64,000 nucleotides of DNA from Podospora comata (taxonomy: Eukaryota; Ascomycota; Sordariomycetes; Sordariales; Podosporaceae), in the NCBI GenBank assembly GCA_017354895.1, contig CP071493.1, positions 4,464,001-4,528,000 of the forward strand, written 5' to 3'. The notes beneath the pieces were generated by a model that worked only from the letters and a program-made list of their open reading frames with translations, did not search any database and had not been told where the DNA came from. Below, in pieces: positions 11,134 through 23,400 of the stretch; position 1 is the stretch's first letter, and each line of letters starts with the position of its first letter. The translations under genes and the position numbers were made by a program.

Positions 11134-14100
11134 TCAAGATTGCAATTCAAGCCTCCTTTCCTTCGCCCACTGCCTGCCAATGCGTTCCATCTCTGTACAG
11201 TCTTCAGCAGTGTTCGGATGAAGCGTCCACTCTGTGGCCGGTGCAAGCTTCCTCAACAGTTTCTTCAGTTGTGTCAAGATGGCTCTGTCCCATTCTGAAA
11301 ATGGCAATCGCAGGCTTTGTGATACCATTCTAGGGTGATTTTCTGCTCCTGATCGAAGCTCGCGTATCGGCCGGAAAACCGTTAATTCGAGAGTGTTGAT
11401 GATAACCCGGGGCGCATGAGTTTCGTATTTGGGTGTTCCTAACGGCAGCCAACTTCTCGTGTTCTGGCCAAGTCCGACCTCTGTAGTGCTGTGTACAGGT
11501 CTATCAGTATCGTGATTGGAAACCCGGAAATGCGGCCTCCTGATACGAGCGGCGCTCTGTTCCTTCCCACCACGATGGAGGGCATGTCCCACCCTCTGCT
11601 CATCCTTCGGTCCAAATAAACTTTGCAGACCGGCCGCCTCACCAGCATCTTCATGATTCGACTGTGCTAGGGGGTTATTGGAATGGCCCGAAGCAGATGT
11701 TTCTGTGACTACTGCGCGAGCGTTGTGTTGAGATCGAATCGCCGACCCTGCCGTGGGTCTTACCAAGCCATCACTGTCGCCTTCGACGTTGTTTCTATGC
11801 TTCTCGAAAGGGAGCGTGGCTTGTTTCGAGTGACCATCTGCTCTCCTCATATCAGGATACCGCTTTTCGAAATGCTTCCTGATATCACCGCCATTTCTAT
11901 GCTGCCATGCTCCAGGATTTGTCAGACCGCTGACCGCAGTCTCGTCTTCTGAATCAGTGTTTTCGGAGCTATGGAGTTCCGTTGTCGCATCATCAGAGTC
12001 ACTAGAGCTATGTTGATTGGGATCTCCAGTTGATGACAGGACATTTTCAGCCGAAACTCCCCGAGTTACTCGGTTACGCTGCTGATTCTGTTGTCGTTTT
12101 GGTATGTGGAGAGGCAGCGACGAGGTTCTTTGGACCGCATTTGATGATATTGGAGTCTCGCCAAGAGGCACTTCCAGTCTTTGGGCTGCGTTGTCTGAAG
12201 ACCCACCGATGAGTAGTCTGGCTGCCCTTGACACGTGAGGGTAGATGCGGCGCGGCAGTAGGCGATCTTTATACGTCGGGTGGCTCGTATTACCATGACT
12301 CGGCCGAAGTGATGTTGGCATCAACTGGTCTGGCTCGGAAGATGGTGACGGCGTCAATGGCGTGACTGGGAGCTTGAAGCTAGGGTTCAGTCTCACAATA
12401 GGCAGTCCTCGCTGATGAGATTGGGCTGGGCCCCTAATACCTGTAGCTTCTGCACGTGGAGGCACTCTGGATAATGTCGGCTGTTTCTCGTGAAACTGCT
12501 GGTTGTCCGGGCAGCCCGAGGGAAGAGGGCGCCTTTTGAGACTTCCCATAGCTGCAATAGACCACGGGTTGAGCTCTGCCAAAGCGTTATGTCCGTCGGC
12601 CACATGAGACTCTGAACGCTGCCGACTTTCTTCTTGGCTTTGGGTGTCGGTGTTGCTCTCCTCTCCCACAGTTGGACACACAGGTTGGCCCAATTCGTTC
12701 TGACTCTCCATGTCAAAGTCACCATCCGATCCGTCTACCGGAGCCGACATATCAACCGTCCACGAACTCGCTTGGCCCTTATGAAATGTTGGCGAATGCA
12801 GGTAATTTTGGAGAGTTACGTTGGTACTTACGGTGAAAAGATCCCGGTGATTGTCATTATTTTGTGGGCTCATCTCTCCATCACCGTCCCCTCTGATTCG
12901 TGACGAGTGCAAAAGGGGTAACGCGGCTGCCGCATGTTTCTTATGTTGGTCGGCAATTGATGTGCTATTGGGTTCATCCGGGCGGTGATTCCCCTGCCTA
13001 CCAATCCCATCTTCCAAGTGTGAACAAGCTTCCAACACTTCCCCCCTATTTTCACAACGCTGTCCCTCATCGACAATACTGGGGTAGACCACCCGCAGGA
13101 ATTTTTTGAAGTCACTGATCAATTGGTCTTCCTGAAGAAACAAAACATCCTCCTTGGCTGGCTCTATGTTGACATCGTACCATCCTAGAGAGCAGCAGAT
13201 GTTCAGACAGATGAAAATATCCTTGGGGACACCTGCCGAAGTTAGTGGACAGACAGACTGTCTCAAACATTCTTTCAACGCCATGGTCAGTTTTCTCCCG
13301 GTTCCTCGAGTGGCTGAAATGGGGCGGGAGTCGACAGAGAAGAAAAGGCCCTTCGGAATTTTGCTGTGCTCGGCATCTGGTTTCATAAGAATCGCTTCAA
13401 ACACGTGTCGCCTGCTCCTTTCTTCGCCCGGCAAGCCTGTGTTGAGATCTGGTCTGTCCGGCCACGTTCGGACAAAACACTGAGATGCCTTCTGAACACC
13501 AAAGATCTGGATAGCTGTTTCCCTAATGTCCTTGCCTGGATGTGGAGATATCCTCAGAGACTGATTGGGGTTTTGTAAGACTGCAAAGTGTATCCTAAGC
13601 GGGTGTCTCGCAAACGCATAAGCCTGAACCAAGTGCCTCATCTTCTCGATGTTCTTCGATATCTCCACCGGCTTTCTCGCGATTCGCTCTCGGACGGGAT
13701 AATTGGAGAAAATGTTGGTGACTGTGACTGTAGTGCCCTGATCAGCAGCGTGTACGCTTTGAGTTTCGACGCCGCCGTTGTCAGCAAGCCGAATCATTTG
13801 AGGGGTTTCCAATCCAACTCTCGTGATCACATGAACGGTTGCTACCGTGTTGATACTGGCCAAGGCTGTCCCACGAAATCCAAGGGATTTCCCACCAATC
13901 TTGTCAATGTCCTCAAAGGAACTGAGCTTGCTCGTATGCGAAGGGCGGCCAAGGGCGTTGAAGTCAAAGGATGATATACCGCTTCCATTATCCCTCACTT
14001 CAATCTTGTCTACAGTGTTTGGGGAAACACTGATATGTATGGTCTGTGCCCCCGAGTCCAGAGCGTTGTCCAGCAGTTCCTTCAAGACCATGAAAGTTGA

Positions 14101-14163
14101 GGTAATGTTCAAAGTCGAGCCGATCCGCCGGCAAGCATCATCCGGGAGTGGTGTGATGGGCAT
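11134..14163 (-). CDS. MLH2: MutL homologue, Mlh2/human PMS1 type
   Basis: One long frame of 1009 residues from ATG 14163. The N-terminal GHKL ATPase is clear: motif I VLKELLDNALDSGA, motif II EVRDNGSGI, motif III KSLGFRGTALASI, and a following GTTVTVTNIFSNYPVR. The first helix reads IGSTLNITSTFMVLKELLDN, like the 'SSSQIITS' form of human PMS1 and unlike the 'AAGEVI' form of Mlh1 or Pms1/Pms2, so I assign the Mlh2 class. The transducer region continues to about residue 350. The remainder is long, low in conservation and Ser/Asn-rich. No DQHAxxE metal-binding endonuclease motif is present, as expected for Mlh2, which partners Mlh1 and limits meiotic gene-conversion tracts. The usual Glu of motif III (GFRGEAL) is Thr here. 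A possible 54-base in-frame intron lies at about 12780-12833. Confidence 0.83.
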   Translation of the reverse strand: MPITPLPDDACRRIGSTLNITSTFMVLKELLDNALDSGAQTIHISVSPNTVDKIEVRDNGSGISSFDFNALGRPSHTSKLSSFEDIDKIGGKSLGFRGTALASINTVATVHVITRVGLETPQMIRLADNGGVETQSVHAADQGTTVTVTNIFSNYPVRERIARKPVEISKNIEKMRHLVQAYAFARHPLRIHFAVLQNPNQSLRISPHPGKDIRETAIQIFGVQKASQCFVRTWPDRPDLNTGLPGEERSRRHVFEAILMKPDAEHSKIPKGLFFSVDSRPISATRGTGRKLTMALKECLRQSVCPLTSAGVPKDIFICLNICCSLGWYDVNIEPAKEDVLFLQEDQLISDFKKFLRVVYPSIVDEGQRCENRGEVLEACSHLEDGIGRQGNHRPDEPNSTSIADQHKKHAAAALPLLHSSRIRGDGDGEMSPQNNDNHRDLFTVSTNVTLQNYLHSPTFHKGQASSWTVDMSAPVDGSDGDFDMESQNELGQPVCPTVGEESNTDTQSQEESRQRSESHVADGHNALAELNPWSIAAMGSLKRRPLPSGCPDNQQFHEKQPTLSRVPPRAEATGIRGPAQSHQRGLPIVRLNPSFKLPVTPLTPSPSSEPDQLMPTSLRPSHGNTSHPTYKDRLLPRRIYPHVSRAARLLIGGSSDNAAQRLEVPLGETPISSNAVQRTSSLPLHIPKRQQNQQRNRVTRGVSAENVLSSTGDPNQHSSSDSDDATTELHSSENTDSEDETAVSGLTNPGAWQHRNGGDIRKHFEKRYPDMRRADGHSKQATLPFEKHRNNVEGDSDGLVRPTAGSAIRSQHNARAVVTETSASGHSNNPLAQSNHEDAGEAAGLQSLFGPKDEQRVGHALHRGGKEQSAARIRRPHFRVSNHDTDRPVHSTTEVGLGQNTRSWLPLGTPKYETHAPRVIINTLELTVFRPIRELRSGAENHPRMVSQSLRLPFSEWDRAILTQLKKLLRKLAPATEWTLHPNTAEDCTEMERIGRQWAKERRLELQS

Positions 14164-14321
14164 GGTGGCTAGAAAAACAACAGAATATTGATATCAAGGG
14201 TAGTACTCATGATGCTAGCAGGAGTGATGGAATAATAATAAGTACATGAGGGAATAAGGGGCGGTGCCCACAAGGTAGATTGCTTGGTGCTGGGCAGATA
14301 TCTTTTTGCGGAAGACAGTTC

Positions 14322-14332
14322 TTTTTTTTTTT

Positions 14333-14333
<1 letters not shown>
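14322..14333. repeat. T12 mononucleotide run
   Basis: Twelve consecutive T, one base before the GT microsatellite, about 160 bases upstream of the MutL-homologue ATG. Confidence 0.95.

Positions 14334-14334
<1 letters not shown>

Positions 14335-14390
<56 letters not shown>
14335..14390. repeat. (GT)28 microsatellite
   Basis: Twenty-eight uninterrupted GT units, the longest perfect repeat of the window. It sits in the leader or promoter of the Mlh2-like gene. Long perfect dinucleotide tracts are usually length-polymorphic between strains. Confidence 0.97.
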
Positions 14391-14394
<4 letters not shown>

Positions 14395-15050
14395 CGGCTT
14401 TCACTCTGTCCACGTGAAGACCAGACACCTGGAACAGAGAGAAGGCACCGATGCGCTGTTAAGCTGAAAGGCGCAACCACCGTGGTTCTTGCCTTGTTGG
14501 GAGCTCGCCAGCAGTGGTTGGTACCTGCCACAAAGTAGCTGACGCACTATCGAAGGGGGGAATCCCTGTGCCCTCTCTTAATAGACTAAACTTACATGTC
14601 TCAACAAAAACATTTAGTAGCGAGAAGTATATCTAGCCTCCTGATATCCTTACATTGTGATATAATGTAGTGAGGCCATTCATCTTGAAGTTGGTCGACG
14701 GATTAGGAAGGAAGTAAACATATACTGACAATAGGGGACCAATCAGAGCAGGAACCGAGCTGCTGACTAACCACCGCTGATGAGCCAAGAGGAAATTGCC
14801 GAGCGGCAGACGAGGCAGAAGGAGCCCCGCCATGGCCCGGGCCAGCAACGTCAGCGGACCCTCAGGGGCATTTCGAAGACCGACTGCCCCTCATTTATTC
14901 AACCCCCTTCCAGAACTTGGAAGCTCACTTTTTTACAGTTATCGTTCGAATTACTCATTCCACGACTATACGAAGCCTTCAGCCAGAGTCAACTTACGAA
15001 ACGCCACAATCTGCTTACCCGACCCCGTAACCTTCCGCATCATCGACAAC

Positions 15051-15850
<800 letters not shown>

Positions 15851-16254
15851 AAACAGATCGGAAAGTAGCGAACCGAAAAGCTAGGGAAGGGTCTGAAAAT
15901 ACAATGCTTTTCCTATTACTGAATTAGAGCAATGAAGTGCTATGTCTATCGTGAATTGTCCGAAAGGACTGCCTCAAAAATCACCAAAGAGAAAGGCTCC
16001 AAAAACACCTCCGTTCTTTCCTCAACGCTATCCCCACTCCTTCTGGCAAAACCACTCCGGCGCCCCCTTTATCCGCCGCAAGACCGCTTCTGATACCGAT
16101 AAAGATAATGAAACAAAGATGAATGTACAATGTGGCCACTTGATTTATCCAACACATGCAAAAGCAAAATGGCCAGCAGCAAAAGATCCTCCAACTTCTC
16201 TAATCCCTCCGATATAGATACTAATATCGAGTCTTACTGTGACAGGCGATGCAC
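15851..16254. other. Convergent 3' intergenic region
   Basis: About 400 bases between the RIB4 stop and the stop of the minus-strand gene. Probably both 3' UTRs; no gene seen. Confidence 0.55.
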
Positions 16255-19082
16255 TCAGTTGATAAATGAACCCAGATCACCACCGATCGACGACGATTTC
16301 TTGCTCTTCCACATCGACTTCTTTTTCTCGCGCTTGGCCTTCATCGCCGCCCACCCCTCCTCATCGTCATCATCCGAGCCACTTCCAGACTTTGTTACCG
16401 ATATTGTGGGCTGTGTGATTGCTCCCGACATGGTGGTCGATTTCCGGAGATGGCCTGGCGCCACGGGAACGTGTTGTGCCGGAACGTGGGAGACTGGACG
16501 GTAGCGGCCAGGAAGGCCAATGTTGCTTCGTTCTGAAGGGGCAATTGATGGAGCGTATCCGCCGCCCTGCATCATGATCGAAGGGGCAAAGCCAGGATGT
16601 TGCAGGGGCTGTATCCATGAGGCCGAGCTTGGCTGTACCATGCTCATCGTGCGCATTTGCGCGTCGCCCCCCCGACCAGTGGGCAGATCCAGCATGGAGT
16701 CGTTTCCTAGAAACGAATGACGCATCTCAGGAGCACCGCCCATCCCCGGCATTGGTGGGAGAGGACCCATGGCGCCGAGACTGCCGGCTGACTGCGAGGT
16801 AGTCAAGTAGCCATTGGGCGTGGTGGGAGCGCTGCCATTTTGGCCCGCCATCATCTGCATAAACTGCATTTGCATCTGCATGAATGTTTGCATCTGCTGC
16901 GTCATCTGGATCTGTGCCTGGTCACCTGGCGTCAGCATCGGAGGAGCAGCTTGGTTCTGGTACATGAGATGTGACGGCATGCCGGTCATCGGATCGAAAG
17001 GACCTGCCCCGGGCATGGCCGGCATCGATGCCGAGCCGTCGATGTGCGGGCTTCCGCGCCTCATTGCGCGGTTGCGCTCTTCGTTTGCGATGATGTTGAT
17101 CAGGCCACCAGGAGGAATCGCGCCTGCGGGGTTTCCGGGGGCAGGAGCTCCGCCTCCGAGAGCGAAGCTCTCGCGGACAGAGTTACGAACCAGACCAGCG
17201 CCAAGAAATGGGTCTTGGGGAAGATTTCTTGCAAAGGCAGGAAGACGTCCAGGGGTGCCAGCTCCGGCTCCAGCCACGGCATCTCCAGTAACCGACATTG
17301 GCCTTTGAAAGCTAGGTTGTTGTGAGGCGCGCAAGTTGGGGTTCGATGCCATGGTGCTCAGGCGTGTGGGCGGCCGGTTTCTGTTTGGGAAGCCGTGTGC
17401 AGCGAGAATAGCCAATGGAATCTCCTCATCTTCGTCTGAAGGGTCCGAAGCCTGGGCAACCGCTGGGTTGGCGCCGGAGGCGAGGGCTAGATTGGGGAGG
17501 TTCGGGGTGCTGAAAGATATTTGCAGGCTCGGTCTTGAGGAAGGTAGATTGGCAGATTCACCAGTGACCTTCATCATCTGCTGCCGGTATACCGCCATGT
17601 GTGCCTCTTGCTTCCGACGCTGCTTGGTTTGCTGCTTCGCTCTTTCAATGTCGTCCTCGTCATCCTCATAGTTGTCCTCGTCATCGTCATCTTTGTCTTT
17701 GTTTGAGACAGCTTCCTGCTGTCGTTCCTTGTCTTGTCTTTCCTTGTCCTGGCGATACTTTTCAAACTCGGCTGGGGTCATTACCTTGTTGCTCGAAGGT
17801 GGGCTGGCCTTTTTGGCTGTGAAGCGGCTGGCAGATTTTGAAGAGAACGAATGCGTCGTGTCGAACAAACTGTCGTCATCTTCATCTCTGCGATATCTCG
17901 ACGTGGAAGGGGCGTGAGACGAGATGACAGACCCAGTCATGAACTTATTGACAGTGGACAGAGAGTCCTTCAACAGTCTCACCTCCTCATCCTCGCCATC
18001 AGCCTCCTCGGGAGTTGGTGTCTTTGGAGCGAGCAGCGGTTTCCTAGGGCCTGCTTCTGGCGACGCACTGGGCTTCCTTTCGGCAAGCGGCGAGGTATGG
18101 CGAGGAACTGGGGGAGGGAGGTTCTCCTTGATGGGGGGCGATGGACTAGACGGCGCGATTAGCTGGTCGTTGGAGTGCTGGCTGCTCCAAGAGTATGGTG
18201 AAGCCTCGACCTTGGTAGTCATGTCGATGTGAAGGGGAGAGGGCTGGTTCAATCGCGACGCAGTGAGGGAGCGGGGGGCAAGCGCCTGCCTGCCCTTTTG
18301 TTCATCTTTGACCGTGGCCACGCTTGAGCGCTTGTCGCTTCCGAGTATCATCTTGCCAAAGTCGCCGCCCAAATCAAGACTAAAGTCGTTGTCGTCGATC
18401 CTTGGTGATGTAACAGTAGTGGAAGTTGAAGTGGTGGTCGCTCTCGATCGGCTATTTACCGGCGTCTGGGCTGTCGGGACATCGGAAGCGACCGGGCTGG
18501 ATGGCCTGTCCTCTTGCATCTCGGGTGCTGGGGGTAGTTGCTTCTTTTGCCCGCCAAATGAAAATGTGCGACCGGCGGCCTTGAGAAAGTTGGCCGAGGA
18601 TGATTTTGGAATGGGAGGCACTGGGATATCGGCGTGCAGCTTTTTGTTGTTTCTCCAGTCTTCCTGTCCGCCCATGTCGGCAGACGAAGGGGCAGTGGAG
18701 GCATTGCTGTGACGGGACGAGTTATCGGTCGAGTTCGTTTTGGTCGTGTTGGAAGATCCGCTTCCGCTGCGAGCTATTAGCAATCGGAAATGAAAAAAAG
18801 CGGAACCCCTGCTCTCGCCAGCCTTCTTATATCCCCAGCCAGCTGAAAGACGTACCGGTTGGGCTTGAGGTCAGCGAATATGTTGTCTTCAACCGTGACT
18901 TCAGACGGGGTAGACCGATGCGCGCCGTGCGGCTTGCCCGTCAATCTGACACCCCCGTCGAACGACTTTCCCCCCGAGACTTCGGTACGCTCGAGCACCC
19001 GGAACGAAGGGCCCGTCACGGCAACATTTTCAAGGCTGTCAGCGGTTGACTTCCGCTTGACAAAAGTGGGAAACCTAGGCAT
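16255..19082 (-). CDS. Conserved-looking 912-residue disordered protein, function unknown
   Basis: Exons 19082-18856 and 18766-16255 join through an 89-base intron with a GCTAAT branch site. The N-terminus (MPRFPTFVKRKSTADSLENV and SFRVLERTEVSGGKSFDGG, residues 1-60) is compact and reads like a conserved motif. It is followed by long Ser/Pro/Thr-rich disorder, an acidic/charged coiled-coil-like segment near 420-470 with KYRQDKERQDKERQ, the motif DEDEEIPLAILAAHGFPNR near 530, and a Met/Gln-rich stretch (QTFMQMQMQFMQMM). It ends with GWAAMKAKREKKKSMWKSKK and a short acidic patch before it. No membrane spans or catalytic motifs. I do not recognise the family. The pattern suggests a scaffold or condensate-forming protein, but that is inference. 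Start chosen at the ATG that opens the conserved-looking N-terminus. Confidence 0.8.
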
Positions 19083-20144
19083 ATAGGGAGGTCTCGATGG
19101 GGTTGTATGGGGAGATGTTGGGTGGTTGCGCCGGACTAAAAGCCGAGGAGGGCAGGGGACTGCGGTCCCTTTGTGTACTCGGGAAGGTGCGTCGGATAAT
19201 ACGAGGCTGGTAGGAGGTGAGGTGAGACAATGCTCAGAGAGGCTACCGAGGTTGCTGTCGGGAACAGTCGCAGCTGGGTCTCGAAAAGCCGGCGGCCGCG
19301 TGTTTCTCCTCAGACAGTAACTCGGCTGATACACGCGGTGTTGGCGGACTGCATCGTTGGGCAAAACAAGGTCAGTTACGCTGTCTGCGCGAGTGGGGAG
19401 TGACATGCTGTGACCCGAGAAGCCCGAGACAGGGCTTCCAGATGGGTGCTCAGGTGCTGGGTTGCTTCGTCGGACAGCCGAGGGGGCAAGGAGGAAAGGA
19501 TGCGAGACTCAGAGTCTGGTGTATCTGCCAGGCGAACAGACGGACAGGGAGCAGGAGCTGAGACGCACTGGGCTGGCGTGCTTGCACGACACAGGTTCCA
19601 GCTGTCCGGCGGTGCCATCCTAACCTTCCCGTGCCTCCCCTAGCATCGTAGACCAAACCGACACGCCCAGAGATTTAGACTGAACAACGGGAGCATAAGG
19701 GCCCTTCTGGCAGCCGTCATTCTCATGAACGATCGGTCGAGGGCTGTTTGGAGAGAGGAAGAGATCAAGGCTAGGCGGGTGACGGGCAGGCAGGGGACAC
19801 AGGAAGAAAGAAGGTTTTGACTTACAGAATCAGGAGCGAGCCAAAGTCGCAAGCTTGTTGACAATTAGGGGGATTATTGGACGACAGCCAGACGGCTTTG
19901 TGTATATAACCGCCGACACTGAGATAGGCGTCAGGTCAGACTTTGACGGGCTCGTTTGTGTCGATGACAAATGACAAAGTAACGATGCACGATAACGCGA
20001 GGAAAACCACGCTATGAACCGGCGCTGTGGAGAGGGTTGCGAAAAAGAAAACTGGCGGTTCAAAACGGGCTGAGAAACTCCGAGGCGATGTAGCAAAAGA
20101 GAGGCGATTCTCGTAAACAGAGAGAGTATAGGTAGAGTGTGCTT

Positions 20145-20178
20145 GAGAGAGAGGGAGGGGGAGAGAGAGAGAGAGACA
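20145..20178. repeat. GA-rich low-complexity tract
   Basis: Imperfect run of GA units with a short GGGAGGGG interruption. CT-rich on the minus strand, as is common in fungal leaders. Confidence 0.85.
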
Positions 20179-20404
20179 GCGAATGCGATGCGGGTGTGGT
20201 ATGGTATGGAATCAGCGAAAGCGAAACTGGTGGGCGAAAGCGATTGACGACACACAATGCTTCAGAGGGGATATCCGCGAGAGCAGCAGGGTGCAATGGG
20301 AGAAAGCAAAGACGACAGCGACAGCGACAGTGACAGCAACCAGACGACAGGATGGGATCAGGAGGAGAAAATGGGCGGTTGGCTCGAGAATTATTTTTAT
20401 TTCC

Positions 20405-20424
20405 ATGGCATGGCATGGCATGGC
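20405..20424. repeat. (ATGGC)4 pentanucleotide repeat
   Basis: Four perfect ATGGC units, followed by the palindrome GGGCATGCCC at 20424-20433. Confidence 0.85.
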
Positions 20425-23400
20425 GGGCATGCCCGGACAGGGCAGCTGGCAGCGGCACTGTGTGTGTATAGCCCAGCGCCCCAGGCAGGTAGGACCTTGG
20501 GCACCTGGGATGGGGAGTGGGGAGGCTTTAGAAGGCGCTACTAGCGAGCGCCAGGGCACTGGTGAGAATAGCGCGCTCCCGTTGGTGGGAAACCCCCTGT
20601 TCGTCTTTGGCCTCGCACCCCCTGCTGAGCTGCCCGGCTTTGCTGCCCGGGGCCACACAAGTCACAGCATCACAGCACAGAGTACACAACAAAGCCACGA
20701 CAGCCGGGACGAGAAACTGCGAGCCTCAATAGGTTGCTCGTCCCCCCCGCAACGAGACACGCATGCCTTTCAAGGAATGCGCGCAGCAAGCCCGTCCGTG
20801 TTTGATGCGGCCTGCGGGCGGCGGGCTGGGAACATGGCAGGACGAGATCACTCCACGGAAAACTCCCAGGTTGGGGAGACCTGAGAGTACCTAGGTGAGG
20901 GGAACGGGATGGGGATGGAGCCTCTGAGCACGGCGGAGCCCGGTCGGCCGACCTACCTGGGCCAATACATAGCATCTGGATCGCCAAGGATCGCCGGGGA
21001 TCGTGTTGTCGCCGCTAAATAAAAGCAACAAGACAACGCGTTCCTGTTCCTGGGAGAGCGCCGCGGTGTTTGAATATTGCTTTGATGCCGATCAGGCCGT
21101 CTGTGGCGTGCTTTGAGGCTTTTGATACCCAGTCAGGGCGGAGAATAAAAGCGCAGCTCGGTGGGGGAGGAAGGTGTCACACCCCGAACACCCACCCCTC
21201 TTCAAGAAGAAAACATATATCTAGGAAATATTGTGGTTGGTCGGAGGAAGAAGGGAGACTGCAATCGCTCACACAGCCCTCCAGAGATAATACGTATATC
21301 TCCTGAATTGTTCAAAGGGCCTATCAACTGTCCCCAGAAACCTGTCGACAATACCTTCAGATCTCATCGTTGCCAGCATCACTCTGAGCCGCCAGCCTCT
21401 AGTAAATGTCTAGTGCGTGTCAAAGCCTCACAGGGGTCCGAAGCAAGCGGTGGGCCCTGAATGGAAAAGCATCGAGATGTTTTGCTGCTCATGGCCCAAC
21501 CATCTGGTTGAAGAGATCTCTTTTTGGCGATGGGTGCAGTGCTTGGCAATTTCGGAAGGCATGAGAAGCATGTCCCATAGCATGAAAGGGTATGTCCATA
21601 TTATTACGCAGAACAGACATCAAATTTCCAGATGCTGACCATGGACCGGGACGCTGCCTTGCTTTGCCGCCGCGAGCTCCTTGGATCTCTGCTTCATAGG
21701 GTCGTGTTCTGCATCGCAAACTGGTGGATCGAGACATCTAACAAAACAGGACCGTGCCGCATGTGGTTAGGAAAGAAGTGATACCGTGTGCATTGGGCAC
21801 AGAGGCGGCGCTTCTTCCCCACATTAAAAGGAAAAAGGGGCGAGACTCGGAACGAGCCACCGTGCTGGACTTGGCGGTGGTGTGGTTGACCATCAAGCGG
21901 TTCTTCAAGAAAACGCTGGATTGGGTTTGGTGGGTGGGCTTTTGTCTGGTATACCTGCCTGGATGGTCTTCTTGAAGCTTGTTTTGATATACAATGCTCC
22001 CTTTCTAGTGCCCAAGGGTGGCCTGGTTTTCCCAACCGCCAGCCAGCATGGTCATTGCTTTGGCGCACCGGTTGCTATCTTCTCCAAAGACCTGTTGGGA
22101 TGAACCGAGGTGACGCGTTTACGGCGGACATGGCGCAGGTCTTAAAAAGAGTCCCACGTCAGAGGCGGTCATAGTCCGGACACCAGCATCTTCCTCCATA
22201 CCACGAGGGTTGATGAGACCTCGCTGATTACCTTGCTGCTGTACGGATTATACCTGGTGTTATGTTCATAACTAGGAGCCAAATGTGCTTTTGGTCCACC
22301 AAGCAGTGTGTAAAAATTTCGCTATGCGTAGACTCTGGAGTACCATAGTTCAACCACTCTGCGAATCGTGCCGCCGGTGAGAGCCACGAACGTGTGGTGG
22401 TGCCAAATTGGCTTCTCGGACAATGCTGAGTCCGAAGACAGTTGGGATTCATGAAACATCCTCGTGCCTTGTAGATAATCCCGAGAGAAGAATGAAGTTT
22501 GTGTCCCTGAGGAATACCTTACCCAACAACAAAAGCTGTCCGATAGGTTTAAGCCGCGGACACAAAAGGCCGATAATTGTGTCCAGTTTGTGACTTGACC
22601 ACAAGCCTGCGCCGCCGCCATGGCAGCGAACGGCGACGAGCTGTGACTTCCCCACGTACCGGTGGTTAGGAAGACTGTGGGGCAGTATTGAGAGTGTATC
22701 GTGAGTGTTGGTTCTGGAAAATCTGACAAGATTGGTAGGTTGGAACCCGAGTATGTGGCTTCCGAGTGCTACACGCCGTGCTCTGGTGCTGCCAACGGAA
22801 GTGAACTGCCAGGACCCTTCGGGAGTGTACAGAAGACCGTGTATAGCATGTTCTGCGAATAAAGAAAAGACCACAGGTCAGCGGTGTGCGAGTACAGAAC
22901 TGCGAGGTTGTCCGGCGCTTTTCACGTTGCGCCTTTCTGCTGTTGTGGAAGCACACCTACCTTAGTATTCGCGATGTCTGTCCCGGGATGCGGCCAACTG
23001 TAGAGCGGCAGAATACATTTCGATTGCACAATCCGATTGTGACATCGAGTCAACACATGGGGGTATCTCGAGCGGCAAAAGACGAGAGTTTTCAGACAAT
23101 GGATGGCTTCAAGAGGGGCAATGAGCATGTTGGCAGACAGGATTTGATACAGATATATCCAAAGAATCCATATAGTGCAGGCCAAGACTGCACCACGAAA
23201 GCTTGATATGAATCTGGATGGCCCTGGTGTTGTTGTACCAATCAAAAGGCGTGTTGCTGCACGATGCCGTCCTGGACTTTGCTTTTTGGTACTGAATGAC
23301 ATCAACCGCAGCCCGTAGCTTGCCGAAGGCGGACGATCGCTGTCGACCTCCGTCCAGTCCTGAGTCCTCAGCTCTCGGCCTCACCCTCAGGCAAGTGGCA

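Larger units (their letters stand above)
14164..15050. other. Divergent promoter region, MutL homologue and RIB4
   Basis: About 890 bases between divergent start codons. It contains a T12 run and a (GT)28 microsatellite. The right part, from about 14796, is an open frame continuous with RIB4 and may be coding in a longer isoform. Confidence 0.6.

Noticed and set aside
20183-20884. 233-codon frame on the plus strand
   Set aside because: Crosses GA and ATGGC simple repeats and reads as low-information sequence; no homology-like motif.
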